Part shown: positions 1 to 9,931 of the stretch, one piece after another | How the letters are laid out: every line of letters begins with the position of its first letter | Numbering within the stretch: position 1 is the first letter of the stretch | Source of the DNA: Spirogloea muscicola | Lineage: Eukaryota; Streptophyta; Zygnematophyceae; Spirogloeales; Spirogloeaceae | Reading direction: 5' to 3' | DNA: 19,505 nucleotides | NCBI GenBank assembly: GCA_009602725.1 | Contig: WELB01000005.1 | Location: forward strand, 1,186,258-1,205,762 | The notes under the pieces: generated by a model | What the model saw: the letters and a program-made list of their open reading frames with translations, nothing else | The model's database searches: none | What the model was told of the DNA's origin: nothing | Made by a program: the position numbers and the translations under genes

Positions 1-2087
1 CGCGGCGCCCCAGCGCAGCGGCCGGCGGCAACGGCGGCGGCGGCGTAGCGGTGCTGGTGGTGGGTGGCGGCGGGCGCGAGCACGCGCTGTGCCACAAGCT
101 CTCGCGCTCCTCCCCGTCCTGCTCCGCCGTCTTCTGCGCGCCCGGCAACGTGGGCATCGCCGCTTCCGGTGAGCCCGCTCGCCAGCTCCATGGTGGTTCG
201 GTCTCCGGCGTGGGGTCGCCATTGCCGGCGGTCATTGCAATGACGGCCTACACCTAACGAGCTAACAGGAAGGCTGTGAGCTCGTTACTCCAGCTGACCT
301 GGTAGCTGCTTTCCTTAAAGCACTAAAACCCTAACTAAGCTATGACCTGCCATCACTTTGCAAATAGATGTAATGTTAAGGTTAAGGCACGAAACTTGTA
401 AGAGATCTCCCTTTAGAAGTACTAAGCAGGGAGCGAGCTCCTACAGGTGACGCCGAGTGCGTGCCGGAGCTCGACCCCGCCGACAGCGCCGCGGTGGTGG
501 CCTTCTGCCTGGACCGGCGCATCGGCCTGGTCGTCGTCGGCCCCGAGGCACCCCTCGTCGCGGGCCTCGTCGACGACCTCGCTGCCGCCGGCGTGCCGGC
601 GTTCGGGCCTACCGCTGCTGCTGCCGCGCTTGAGGGCTCCAAGTCGTTCATGAAGCGCCTCTGCAAGAAGAACTCCATTCCCACTGCCAAGGCAAGTGGC
701 TTGACTTGAACTTCACAAAACCTTAACCCCTGAACCCTCCTGAGGTCCTGTGAAGGTCCCACGAAGGCACTCCATATGGTAACCCCATATGGTACGCCTG
801 CATCACTTCTGCCTGACTTAGTTCTTGGCTATTAGAAATCCAGCTTTCTTTTCACGGGGCTTTATTACGTCAGCTGTACGCAGTATGCCTCGTTCACGGA
901 CGCTGTGCTGGCCAAGGAGTACATCCGGATTGAGGGCGCCCCAATTGTGGTCAAAGCTGACGGCCTCGCGGCAGGGAAGGGCGTGGTTGTGGCTTCGAGT
1001 GTGGAGGAGGCGTGCGCAGCGGCCGACACCATGCTAATCAATGGCATGTTCGGCTCCGCGGGCGGTCGCATCCTCGTGGAGGAGTTCCTGGAGGGCGAGG
1101 AGGTGTCCTTCTTTGCTATCGTCGACGGCGAAAATGCGGGTGGGGCCCTGTCACAGTCAACGGAGTTTACCCTTATTTCGAAGTCTCTGCAAGTATTGGC
1201 TTGTAACCTAAGTTGATTATCAGAGCTATCTACTAGTAAGTTTCTTCCAAATCGCTGTACTGGGATCTGTCTACCATAGCTTATGTGTTCTCTTGCTACC
1301 AAGTGTCTTGTCCCTGGATTGCATGGACTGGGGACCGATCGTCGCCTGATGGACCTGCGCTTCTGCAGTACCGCTGGCGTCCGCACAGGACCACAAGCGG
1401 GCGGGCGAGGGCGACACTGGCCCCAACACCGGCGGCATGGGCGCGTACTCGCCCGCGCCACTGCTCACAGCGGCACTTGAGGCTCATATCATGGACCGAA
1501 TCATCGTGCCAACCGTGGCCGGCATGGCCACTGAGGGCCTCCCGTTCGCTGGCGTGCTGTATGCTGGGCTCATGGTCGACCGCTGCACGGGGACCGCCAA
1601 GCTCCTCGAGTACAACGTGCGCTTTGGAGACCCCGAGTGCCAGGTCCTCATGCTGCGGCTTCAGACGGACCTCGCCGAGGTGCTGCTAGCTGCAACGCAG
1701 CGCGGCGGCTTGGCGGGCCTTGCGCCGCTGCAATGGGCAGGCGACGCCGCCCTTGTGGTCGTCCTGGCTGCCTGCGGCTACCCGGGTGCTTACGAGCGTG
1801 GCACGCCCATACGCAACGTGGCCGCTGCCCAGGCGGCGGCGCCAGGCGTCAAGATATTTCACGCGGGCACGGCAGTGGATGCAGACGGCCGCCTGGTCGC
1901 AGCTGGCGGCCGTGTGCTGGGCGTCGCCGCCCTCGGCCCATCGCTTTCCGACGCCCAGACACGCGCATATGCAGCCGTGGACGCCATTGACTGGCCTGGC
2001 GGCTTTTGCAGGCGAGACATTGGCTGGCAGGCAGTCGGGGCGGCTGCCATTGCCAGAACCTGCAGCGACAGACGAGAAGGCCGCTGA
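1..2087 (+). CDS. PUR2: Phosphoribosylamine-glycine ligase (GARS), 5' truncated by window edge
   Basis: GARS catalyses the second step of de novo purine synthesis: phosphoribosylamine plus glycine plus ATP gives GAR. In plants the enzyme is imported into organelles. Exons: <1-168, 447-691, 884-1139, 1369-2087, with reading frame starting at base 3. Visible ATP-grasp family motifs in order are [62 protein letters not shown] (rebuilt in frame across intron 3) and [11 protein letters not shown], then the C-terminal [12 protein letters not shown]. The 461 residues visible slightly exceed the roughly 430 of bacterial PurD. The extra 17 residues at the start are Ala/Gly-rich and remain open to the window edge, so they are probably the end of a transit peptide or linker; the true start lies upstream. 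No GARS-AIRS-GART fusion is seen: a stop follows the GARS domain. Exons are strongly rich in G/C at third codon positions. Intron 2 has a GC donor. Its neighbour on the right is convergent. Assignment is very secure; the exact splice points are inferred. Confidence 0.96.
692..883 (+). other. GC-AG intron in the GARS gene
   Basis: The exon ends in AAG followed by GCAAGT, which is the strong consensus for the GC subclass of U2 introns. Joining 691 to 884 gives an uninterrupted phase-0 read [17 protein letters not shown], as the family requires. The nearest GT (696) would add a base and break phase with the next exon. The intron carries the 10-base word ccatatggta twice (772-781 and 785-794). 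Confidence 0.85.
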
Positions 2088-3119
2088 CGTTATTATGGCA
2101 AGACGAGATAATTTGGATGTTGATGAGCCCGACTTAGCTTTAGTTATCATCGACGATGAACGTCGGTTGAGCAACAACGTCCTTTGGCAGGACAGGAGTC
2201 TCCAACCTAGCCGAAAGCCTGACTGCAAGCGCCATCATGCAGCAGAGCTCCTGAGTTCCTGCCCGCCGGTGCAGTGCTTGTCGAGCAGGGCGTATGGCTA
2301 CCAATTTTCTACGCTCGCATGTTGCTCGAAGATCGCAGAGATTTCGGAGAGGTCATAAGGCCCCTCTGCAAAGCAAAGTCAGTTCTTCAGCGTCTCCACA
2401 TCATACTGGCGGCTAGCTCAACACCAGCACAGCATGGTTGTCTTGTTCCTGCAGGCGACCAAGTGATGTCGTACCTGACAAGGCCAAGTTTGGATGCACC
2501 ATCTACCAAGAAAAGGGCAACTGCACTACGGATCCAGTGACAAGTGAAAATCAGTTTCAGAGTCAATTCTAGTCACTAACGTGAGCCACTAAGCCGGGGG
2601 GGTTGTTGGTCAGCACTAGGGCCAAATAGGGCCAAGAGGAGACACAGTGCTTAAAGCACAGACGCACCTCTATGGAGCTGTAGCAGCTCATTGTGAGCTT
2701 TAAGTGGAGTAAGACTGCGGTTCTAGCATGTGGTCCTTGGCAGTCAAAGTCGTTCGTATTCCTGGGCTGCCCTCTCACAGCCACCGCCCTCTACTGAAAG
2801 CGTCTCTTCTTCTAAAGTTATTTGGTAATCAATGTCTCTACATGGGAGGAAACTCTATAGAGGAGGAGGAGGTAAATGGGAATTGGGTCATCTCTGTGAC
2901 ATGCTCTTTCGCCGAGTCAAAGCATCTAGTGCTGCCTGCAGCTTGGTGATGATTTCAAATTCCTCTAAGTCTGCACGCGCAGGGAGGACCTCAGATCAGC
3001 TGGCAGTCATCACAATAACGACTATTTACAAAAGGCTCCTGGGGAGAGATTGCACTTGGAAGACTTTAGGCCAAGCCAGCTAGCTTGTGGTATGTGGCAA
3101 AAAGTAGTGCTCTAGCGAG
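2088..3119. other. Convergent intergenic region between GARS and the AKT-type channel
   Basis: These 1032 bases lie between two stop codons that face each other. Open frames here (for example 2274-2540 on + and 2569-2784 on -) have no recognisable motif and no exon-like family match. The region most likely holds the two 3' UTRs. I see no repeat, RNA gene or mobile element. I find no TGTAA on the + strand here, so the GARS poly(A) site is not identified. Confidence 0.6.
3026..3030 (-). terminator. Candidate UGUAA poly(A) signal for the AKT-type channel
   Basis: The minus strand reads TGTAA about 90 bases past the channel stop codon. UGUAA is the usual poly(A) signal in many chlorophyte algae. 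A five-base word is common by chance, so this is only a candidate. Confidence 0.35.
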
Positions 3120-6100
3120 CTACCTCAAGGACTGGTGCTTGAGTTTCATCAGCTGCTTACCCATCTTGCCATCCTCCTGGAAGTCGTCGACGGCAAAGAT
3201 CTTGTCTCCGTCCCTAATGGCGTTCAGCTCGTCAATCTCCGCGGCGTCTGCAGTGAGCAGCTTCGTTGAAGTATTTCCAAATTTTTGGTCTGCGATCAGT
3301 GTGGATGGCACTCAAGAACACGTTACCACAGACATTCTCTTATCATAGACATATTGACCAAGTGAGATAAGTAGCCACTGCAGCAAAGCAAGCTAGGAAC
3401 ACAATTGCGGGTGCTCTAGGAAACAATGTTGGGGTGTGTGCAGTACATGAATTGTTACATGTTCGACAATATGCAGAAAACGATATGCCTAGGGCAGATT
3501 TGCTGGGCTGTCCTGGCATACGTACCAGCAAGATGCCGAAGCTCATCCAAGGACGGAGGCAGAAGGATGAGCTTGCCAACGGAGCTGTAGGCCTGCCGAC
3601 TCCGTGGGTGGCACCCGTATAGACTGACGCGCTTGCGTTCTTCCACTGCCGTGCCCGACGTCATCTGCTTGTCCTCCCTCTGCTTGTCCCCCTTCCACTC
3701 CACTCTCCTCCTAGTCCGGTTGCCTCCTCCCAGCCAGCTCTCGCCCCCTGCGACGCTGTGGTGATTGTGCACCTCGTTGTGAAGCCCCAGTGCTGACATT
3801 TCCCAAGATGGTCCAACGCTCAGCTGACCTAAGTGCCTGCTGGCCTCAATGTCGTCCTTTGGCCTGCTCTGCTCCTCCAGCTTGTCCAGTCTCGGCAATG
3901 AGGGGGATCTTGAGAAGGCCCACGGACTCCGCATCACCATGTTGACCATCAGACTGTCTGACCGCACCAGCTTCGCCTGCTTCTTGACAGGCTCGTGCCC
4001 AGTGGGAAGGCTTTGGAGCCTCCGAAGGGCCTGGCTGCCCCTATCTCTAGGCGTCGCTGGGGGACACAAGACGTCCTGCAATCTGCCCTCCCTCCCATCT
4101 CTACTCATCGCTGTTCTTGTTACCTCTGTTCTTCTTGGTGTTGAAGCTGAAGAGCTTGCCTTCTCCACTTGCTTATAGTCTTCACTGTTATCTTCATCTC
4201 TACAACTAATACCAGCCTCTGTCCCTCCTCCAGAAGACTTGTCCTGTGTCGCCTGCTCCAGATATGCTGCGATGTCCACCTGATTTTCATGGCGAGCTAA
4301 CTCAAGTGGCGACATACCTGCATTGTCCTTCAGATTGATATTCGCACCTCGGCATACCAGGAGCCCGACAATGGCCATCTCACCCTCCACTACTGCTAGA
4401 TGCAGTAAGGTCTTGCCATCCTCAACAACCATGTTCACATCTGTCTCAAAGTCCAGAAGGTGCTCCAACAACTTGACATCCCTTGCCTACGAGCAACTCA
4501 AGAAAACCGTTACTAGAGGTGGGAGCAGAGACTCGCTGCTCCCACGTTGCCATCGTTTATGCTGCAACATTCAATCAGCTAGTGACCTGAGCAGCTCCAG
4601 TCAGAGAGATCCTTATGTAGAAGTCAAACATAAGGAAAGGTGCTCATACCACAATCACAGCCTTGCCTGCAGCAAGTCTCTCTGACGCAGTGGTCCTGGC
4701 CCCGTGATCCCAGAGGACTTGCGCTGTGCTGATGTGTCCACCCTTGATGGCCTCCATCAAGGGCGTACTCCCCTCCCCATCTGATGTTACCAAAGCAGGA
4801 ACACAATGCATAAATTCACAGCAATGGAGTCCACTACTGAGTCCAGCTTACCATGCGCTTATGTGATGCAAAATGTAACCCCTTCTGAGGAGCCGAAAGA
4901 GGAGTATGATTGAATGAGACGAGTCCAGCACCCAAGTCGTTCTGCGCAGGCTTAGCGAGAGTGCATATCGAGAGGCTTTAGTCTGATGACTGCCTAACCC
5001 TGTGTCAGGTACAATTACACGGACCTTGTCTATTTGGATCACCCCCCTTGCTTAATAACAGGGCAACAGCATCCTTGAATCCTTGGGCTGCAGCTATGTG
5101 CTGCACAAACGTAGTACCAGATATGAATTTGCATATATAAGTAGGAAGAGAGATTATCATGTGACTATTCATCCAGAACGATGCTAGATAATCAGAGCAC
5201 CATGTCTGGACCTGCTACCTAGATAGACATAAGCAATAGCAAGTCTCTCGGAGCAGAGTAAAATCAAACGCAACAAGCATGGATGCCCAGACTTTAATGC
5301 AAGCATGTGATATCCTGGAAGCAACAACCCTAAGATTGCTGAAGCATTTCAAGTGTACCCACAACGGCCATCAGTGTGCAACCTAGATGTTGCATCGCTC
5401 ACCAAGGGCGTCCGGCGGTCAAAGTTGGCAACATTGACATCCAACCCTCTGTCTATGAGTGATGCAAGGAGCTGCACATCTCCACGAGCAGCCACGTAGC
5501 ACAAGCTCATCATGCTCTCGCTGCTGTGCTGGTTCAGCAAGCCCTCAATTTCTGCACTGAGTGCAGTCGAGCCAGGATCTCCTTTCTCCCACAATGACTG
5601 CAACAAATGTATAGGGTAGCTAGCGGTCAAAGAATGTGGTAGGAGTGCACAGACCACAAGATGTGACCATAATGTTTATCAAGACGCCCAAACCAGCAAG
5701 TAGCAGTGTTAATCAGAAAGTTACAGAAAGTTTAACAGGCTTCAACGCAGAAAGGCTTTAACGAACATCAGCCTCGGCAAGTGTGCACAGGACCTCATTT
5801 TGAGACACAGAACAAGCCTGATTCTAGACCCTTAGCTGTTGCTGTTCAGAGATGCGTTTGTATGCCATGGTGGCTACCTGGAGAAGGTTATCAATAACCT
5901 TGCGTCCATCTTGCACATTCGTTTGAACCAAGTTGGTAAACAATGCTCTGTCCATGCGTAGAAGCTGGCAGAGGCCCCTTGCCCGCACCGTATAAGGTTG
6001 AGGCATGCCACATAGAACTCCAATCTCTCCAACTATGTCTCTAGCTACCACAGTGTGAATGGCCTAAGGGCACCAGCAAGATACAAATTATCAGTTGGAA

Positions 6101-9100
6101 GATTTATCAAAGAGTATGGCCTCACCCACCTCTACAATGCCACAGACTGTCTGCCTCACCAGAGCACTACTGCAAGCTATAAAAAGGAGCGTTCCCTAGC
6201 CTGTCTCTGTCTCTGTCTCTTCTAATCCACGAAAACTGAAGCCCTAGGCAAGATAAGTTCCACAATTTGACTGATTCATGACAGGTTACCTGCTCATTGG
6301 CCTCTTTGCTCAATAGCAGATCCTGCATGCCACACAAGACAAGCACAAGTAGCAAGTGCAAGGTCCTTGTATTAGCATTCATGCAGCCAGCCTTGACCAG
6401 ATCCTTACGTGACCCTTTCATACATTAGCTCAATACACAGAAGGTACAACAAGCACTGCCATGATGGAAATTGTCCAAACCAAGTTCCAGAGACAGAAAC
6501 AGAGAAAGAAACACAGTACTTGTGTGAAAAGAGAAGTAGCATACTGCGCTGCCAGAAGCAATGATGTAAAATTGTGTAGGGGCCTCCCCATGAAGTATGA
6601 TGTCATCCCTTGGCATGAAATACTCTGTCCTCAGTTCTGTGACCTGCAGTGGACTGACGTCCAACGTCATCCATCTGCTGTGATCCTATATTTTGCTGTC
6701 AGCTGCAGGTGCAAGTTCACTTTGCACAAAATGCTGACATACAGTAATATGTGCTGCTAATAGTGAGCGCAAACATTCATACATACATAGTACAAGCCTC
6801 TTGTGCTGACGCAGTACCCTCTCTGACAGCCATCAAGCTGGCTCATCATCTACTGCATGATGCATGACCTACCACTTGCACCAAAAAGTCAAACGATGTA
6901 TCCTGGAAGAGATAAGTCCCTTCAACCACTGGAAAGTACAAGTGTTGCTTCACCCTTGACCGCAGGGTCTTCGGGAATTCTGTCATCGCTTCCTGCTGCT
7001 GCATGCTCTCTGTACTGAAACGCAGCCGAAGGTGAGCCACCACTTGATGCCTCAATCGTGGCGGTAATCGGCTTCTTGCCATGAAGTCATTGACGCTCTC
7101 TACTGAGTCCCTCTGCACGAATTCGTATAGACCAATTGAGAAATTCCATCCTGCTACTTACCGCAGACTGGTGTGCAAAGCAGGATAGCAGCTTAATATG
7201 CTCGACCATCTAGCAACGGCAACAAAAACGCGTATGAACATGAAGTCATCAAGCTACTTGAGGCCCTAGAACAATTGCAAGCTCTCCTCTGAAATAATCT
7301 GGGGCAGTCACTTTGACTTCCCAGGATTACCCTAGAATAGTTAGGTGATTGGATAACTAACTCACAAATCTCTTGGTTCGTGCTGTGACACCAACAATCA
7401 GCGAGGTCATGTTGCCAATCAGATAAGCTGCAGACATATAGCAAGCTTCCTTGCATTAGATGCGGTGTGGGGCCGTACGTCAGCAAGTCAGCAAGTTGTT
7501 ATGGGCCTCAAGAATGGGTAGGACATTTCAGACAGCAAACAATTGCTCCAGCTTGATTTGCAAGCCTTCAATACCACATTTGTGTAGCAAATGCAATTGA
7601 CACCAGATGGACGTCTTTCAGCCGAGGAGCTAATCCCCTGAAAAGCTTTGCAGGCAAAGCCAGTACCCGTTAGCAAGAGATTGAACAGCATGTAGATGAA
7701 GTCGAGGATCATCTCGAATATAGTAACTGGATGGAGATCCCCGTATCCAACAGTGGTCACAGTAACCATTGACCAATACATGCACACAACATACTTTGCA
7801 GCCAGAGTGTAGCTTTCAAAATTTGGGTAGGTGTAGCCCACCCAGGTGTGAGTCTTGTTTGTGGCTCTGGCAAAGCACAGGTAGAATGTACATGCAGCAA
7901 AATGTACCACAAGGAGGGTGACCTGCACACAGATGTAGTGATTCACAGGTGACGAAGCTAGCATATAGCATGACAAACTGTCAGCCAGAAAGTGGACATC
8001 CTACTCACTGAAAGTGACCTTCTAAGCATATCACTCTGATCGGAAGAAGCACGTCTGTCGAACACAGACAAAGAGGCAGCAAGACACAGGCGTCGACGTG
8101 CAATTGCAGTAGGACATGTGTTGCTGTGGCTTCAAGTAGGTCACCAAGGCATGTTTGTAAGACCTTGAATTTCAACAAATATCACAATTGAGGCAGCGGG
8201 GCAGTCTTCTCACACAGCAAAGTTTCAATATACGGGTAACAAAGTAATTAAGGCGGACGTCCTTCTCAATCCTGCAGAGCCAGTCAGCTACGAAAATCAG
8301 GTAAGTAGGGTGATAGATTCTGCTGATAGTACAGTTCTTGGTGTAGGTGAACACAAGCCTTCCTGGCTATGTTACATACTTTGCAAAGAAGTGGCTGGCC
8401 CGCCTAAGTCGCCAAAGGCGTAGAAGATTTATTGCACTGTAGGTTATGCCAGTCCCAAATTTTCCTGTGATCAGCAATGCGAAGGCCTCAAATGGCAGCG
8501 TAGATGCTAAGTCCGGGATGAACCAGGTTGCTATGTATCTGCCATCAAAGAAACCCCTGGTCACCAAGAGCACTGAGCAAAGAAGTATCTTGGTCTAATA
8601 ATTACCAGCAATCATTATTGGACAAAGGTGTAACTCCAGATTAGAGGCAGAGCTAAAGGAGTACTTGACAAGCACAGGTCCAAGCAATGCTAGCACCGCA
8701 ACTGGGCACAGAGACGAGAACTGTAAGCACAAGCGTGTAGAAAGGCGAGCAGTGTGCTGCTTGCCTCAGGGCGATGCGTTTGTAGTTGTCGACAAGAATG
8801 TAACTTTCTCGGTCGACATAGGCCACGAAGAATGTCAACACGATGTCAATGAAGAAGAAGCCGTCGACGACGTAATCGATGGCCAGAAGGGCTCCCTTGG
8901 GGTTGTTCAGGAATCCAAACTCAAAGGGTGCGATCCACGCTGAGTAGAGCACGAAGATGAGCAGAAAGTTGCTCCAATACCTGACCAGGCCCCGCGGCTG
9001 TCAGTAGCTGCGACAGGGAGTTTGTTGTTGCTTCATGAGGCTGACTGGCTGGGACAATAAGAAGCTGGCCAGCACCATCAATTCAGGACAACAACACTGC

Positions 9101-9482
9101 ATGCACAGCCAAGTGAACCTGAACAGCTCTGTTGACCATAAAACCGCCTCATATCACGAGATTGTAGAGGTTAAGCACAACACGAGTGGCTGGTGCCTCG
9201 ATGGGCAACCCCTTGGCAACTCGCAAAAGCTCCTAGGACGCCGTTCAGGATCCTCGCAACCAGCAAGAAGAGGATTCAGTGCTGGCCGCACCGATAGTAC
9301 TTGTTGAAGGGACTGACGATCCAGTGGCGGAGCTTGGGCGTGCCGACCAGCCCGGCCTCGCTGAGGGACGGCAGCTGGCTGCTGGAGAAGCTCGTGGTCG
9401 TGCTCGCAGCCCGGTGCATCGCCCGGGTGGACAGCGGCTTCCCCACGGCAATCATCTGGCTTTCTCCGAAGCCGCTTCCCAT
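3120..9482 (-). CDS. AKT1: Plant Shaker-type K+ channel, AKT/KAT inward-rectifier type, with ankyrin and KHA domains
   Basis: Tetrameric voltage-gated K+ channel subunit of the plasma membrane; AKT1-type members mediate K+ uptake. Exons in gene order: 9482-9292, 8980-8765, 8538-8380, 8271-8214, 7922-7667, 7427-7366, 7112-6873, 6643-6545, 6322-6290, 6063-5878, 5597-5403, 5100-5025, 4780-4650, 4486-3526, 3289-3120; 3033 bases, about 1010 aa. Domains by residue: S1 67-87 ([10 protein letters not shown]), S2 93-118, S3 136-158, S4 170-188 ([16 protein letters not shown]), filter TVGYGDLHP at 265-273, S6 ending [14 protein letters not shown]-linker, CNBD about 385-480 (VGEIGVLC), ankyrin repeats about 520-720, a basic Ser/Arg-rich spacer, KHA 919-990 ([13 protein letters not shown]). 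The S4 and the S6 NLLLT (in place of DMILG) fit the AKT/KAT class. The start is the first ATG, in an excellent context (GCCACCATGG). The symbol names the subfamily, not proven orthology. Intron 2 has a GC donor. Head to head with the next gene. Confidence 0.93.
8539..8764 (-). other. GC-AG intron in the AKT-type channel, between S2 and S3
   Basis: On the minus strand exon 2 ends CTGAG followed by GCAAGC, and exon 3 starts after GATGGCAG. Joining them gives [14 protein letters not shown], the family sequence, with phase 2. No GT donor near here keeps the frame. The neighbouring SKOR-type gene has an intron at the homologous codon and the same phase, but with a GT donor (GTCAGC at 11108). Confidence 0.82.
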
Positions 9483-9628
9483 GGTGGCGGCGTGCCAGGC
9501 GTCTGGCGGCCTCCCCGCCGCTCTCGTCGTCCGCGGCAGGCCGCCAAGGCCACGGCAGCAGGTCGCGGTCCGTCTGAAGGCACGGCTAGAGGCTCAGCCA
9601 GCTACCCGAGGACATCACACCCCCTCGA

Positions 9629-9688
9629 CCGCCGCGTTCCCGGCCGGCCGGCGGGTGGGGCCCCACCCGGGCCGCCGCGGTTCCCGGC
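9629..9688. repeat. Imperfect direct repeat flanking a palindrome in the shared promoter
   Basis: The word ccgccgcgttcccggc (9629-9644) recurs with one extra g as ccgccgcggttcccggc (9672-9688). The two copies enclose GC-rich palindromic sequence (cggccggccgg and the 18-bp palindrome at 9652-9669). Confidence 0.7.
9652..9669. repeat. 18-bp perfect palindrome in the shared promoter
   Basis: The sequence cgggtggggccccacccg equals its own reverse complement. It sits 170 bases upstream of the AKT-type start and about 263 bases upstream of the SKOR-type start. Being symmetric, it could serve as a two-fold factor site reading the same in both directions. It has no loop, so it is not a classical hairpin terminator. 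Confidence 0.75.
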
Positions 9689-9689
9689 G

Positions 9690-9737
9690 GCGGCCACGGC
9701 GGCGGCGGCAGCGGCGGCGGCGGCTGCGGCTGCGTGG
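9690..9737. repeat. CGG-type triplet-rich tract in the promoter region
   Basis: A run of cgg/ggc triplets interrupted by single changes (ccacggcggcgg, then cagcggcggcgg, then ctgcggctgcg). It is non-coding under the gene models given here and lies near the centre of the divergent gap. CGG repeats tend to be unstable and to form secondary structure. Confidence 0.7.
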
Positions 9738-9931
9738 CAATGAGTCGGGAAATTAGTAGCAGCGCAGGATCGCAATAGGGCTCGGAGAGGGCCCGGGCTC
9801 CGCCGGAAAACTCTGGGAATGGGCAGATCTGACCAGGGAGTACGGAGCCTTAGGGGCGTCCACCCTTTTGAGCCGTCGGGTGTTTCGCATCGGACGGCTT
9901 GAAAGATGGGCTTTGAGAGCCCCACGGGTGC

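Larger units (their letters stand above)
9483..9931. promoter_or_regulatory. Putative bidirectional promoter and 5' UTRs of the two channel genes
   Basis: About 449 bases separate the divergent start codons (494 if the second gene begins at 9977). The stretch is very GC-rich, with CGG-type triplet runs, an 18-bp perfect palindrome and an imperfect direct repeat. No TATA box is evident. Both transcripts must begin inside this interval unless a 5' UTR contains an unseen intron or overlaps the other gene. Open frames across it (9279-9756 on +, 9602-9925 on -) look like GC-rich chance frames and antisense shadows of exon 1. Confidence 0.6.

Noticed and set aside
325-336. Telomere-like aaaaccctaact in GARS intron 1
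   Set aside because: Only one unit, no tandem array; such words are also ordinary branch-point-like intron sequence.
3849-4178. Open frame on + over the AKT-type ankyrin/KHA exon
   Set aside because: Antisense shadow of a well-supported coding exon; no motif.
6130-6150. A 21-base in-frame micro-exon in the AKT-type channel CNBD (TVCGIVE between NEQ and AIHTVV)
   Set aside because: Splice sites and phase would allow it, but skipping it leaves exactly the 11 residues that AKT proteins have between EQ and GEI, so it was left out.
6167-6421. Minus-strand frame of 84 codons covering a 33-base AKT exon
   Set aside because: Only [11 protein letters not shown] (6322-6290) fits the channel; the rest is intron read-through.
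9279-9756. Two long + strand open frames across AKT-type exon 1 and the promoter
   Set aside because: GC-rich sequence has few stop codons. The frames are antisense to a conserved exon and contain only low-complexity Arg/Gly/Ala.
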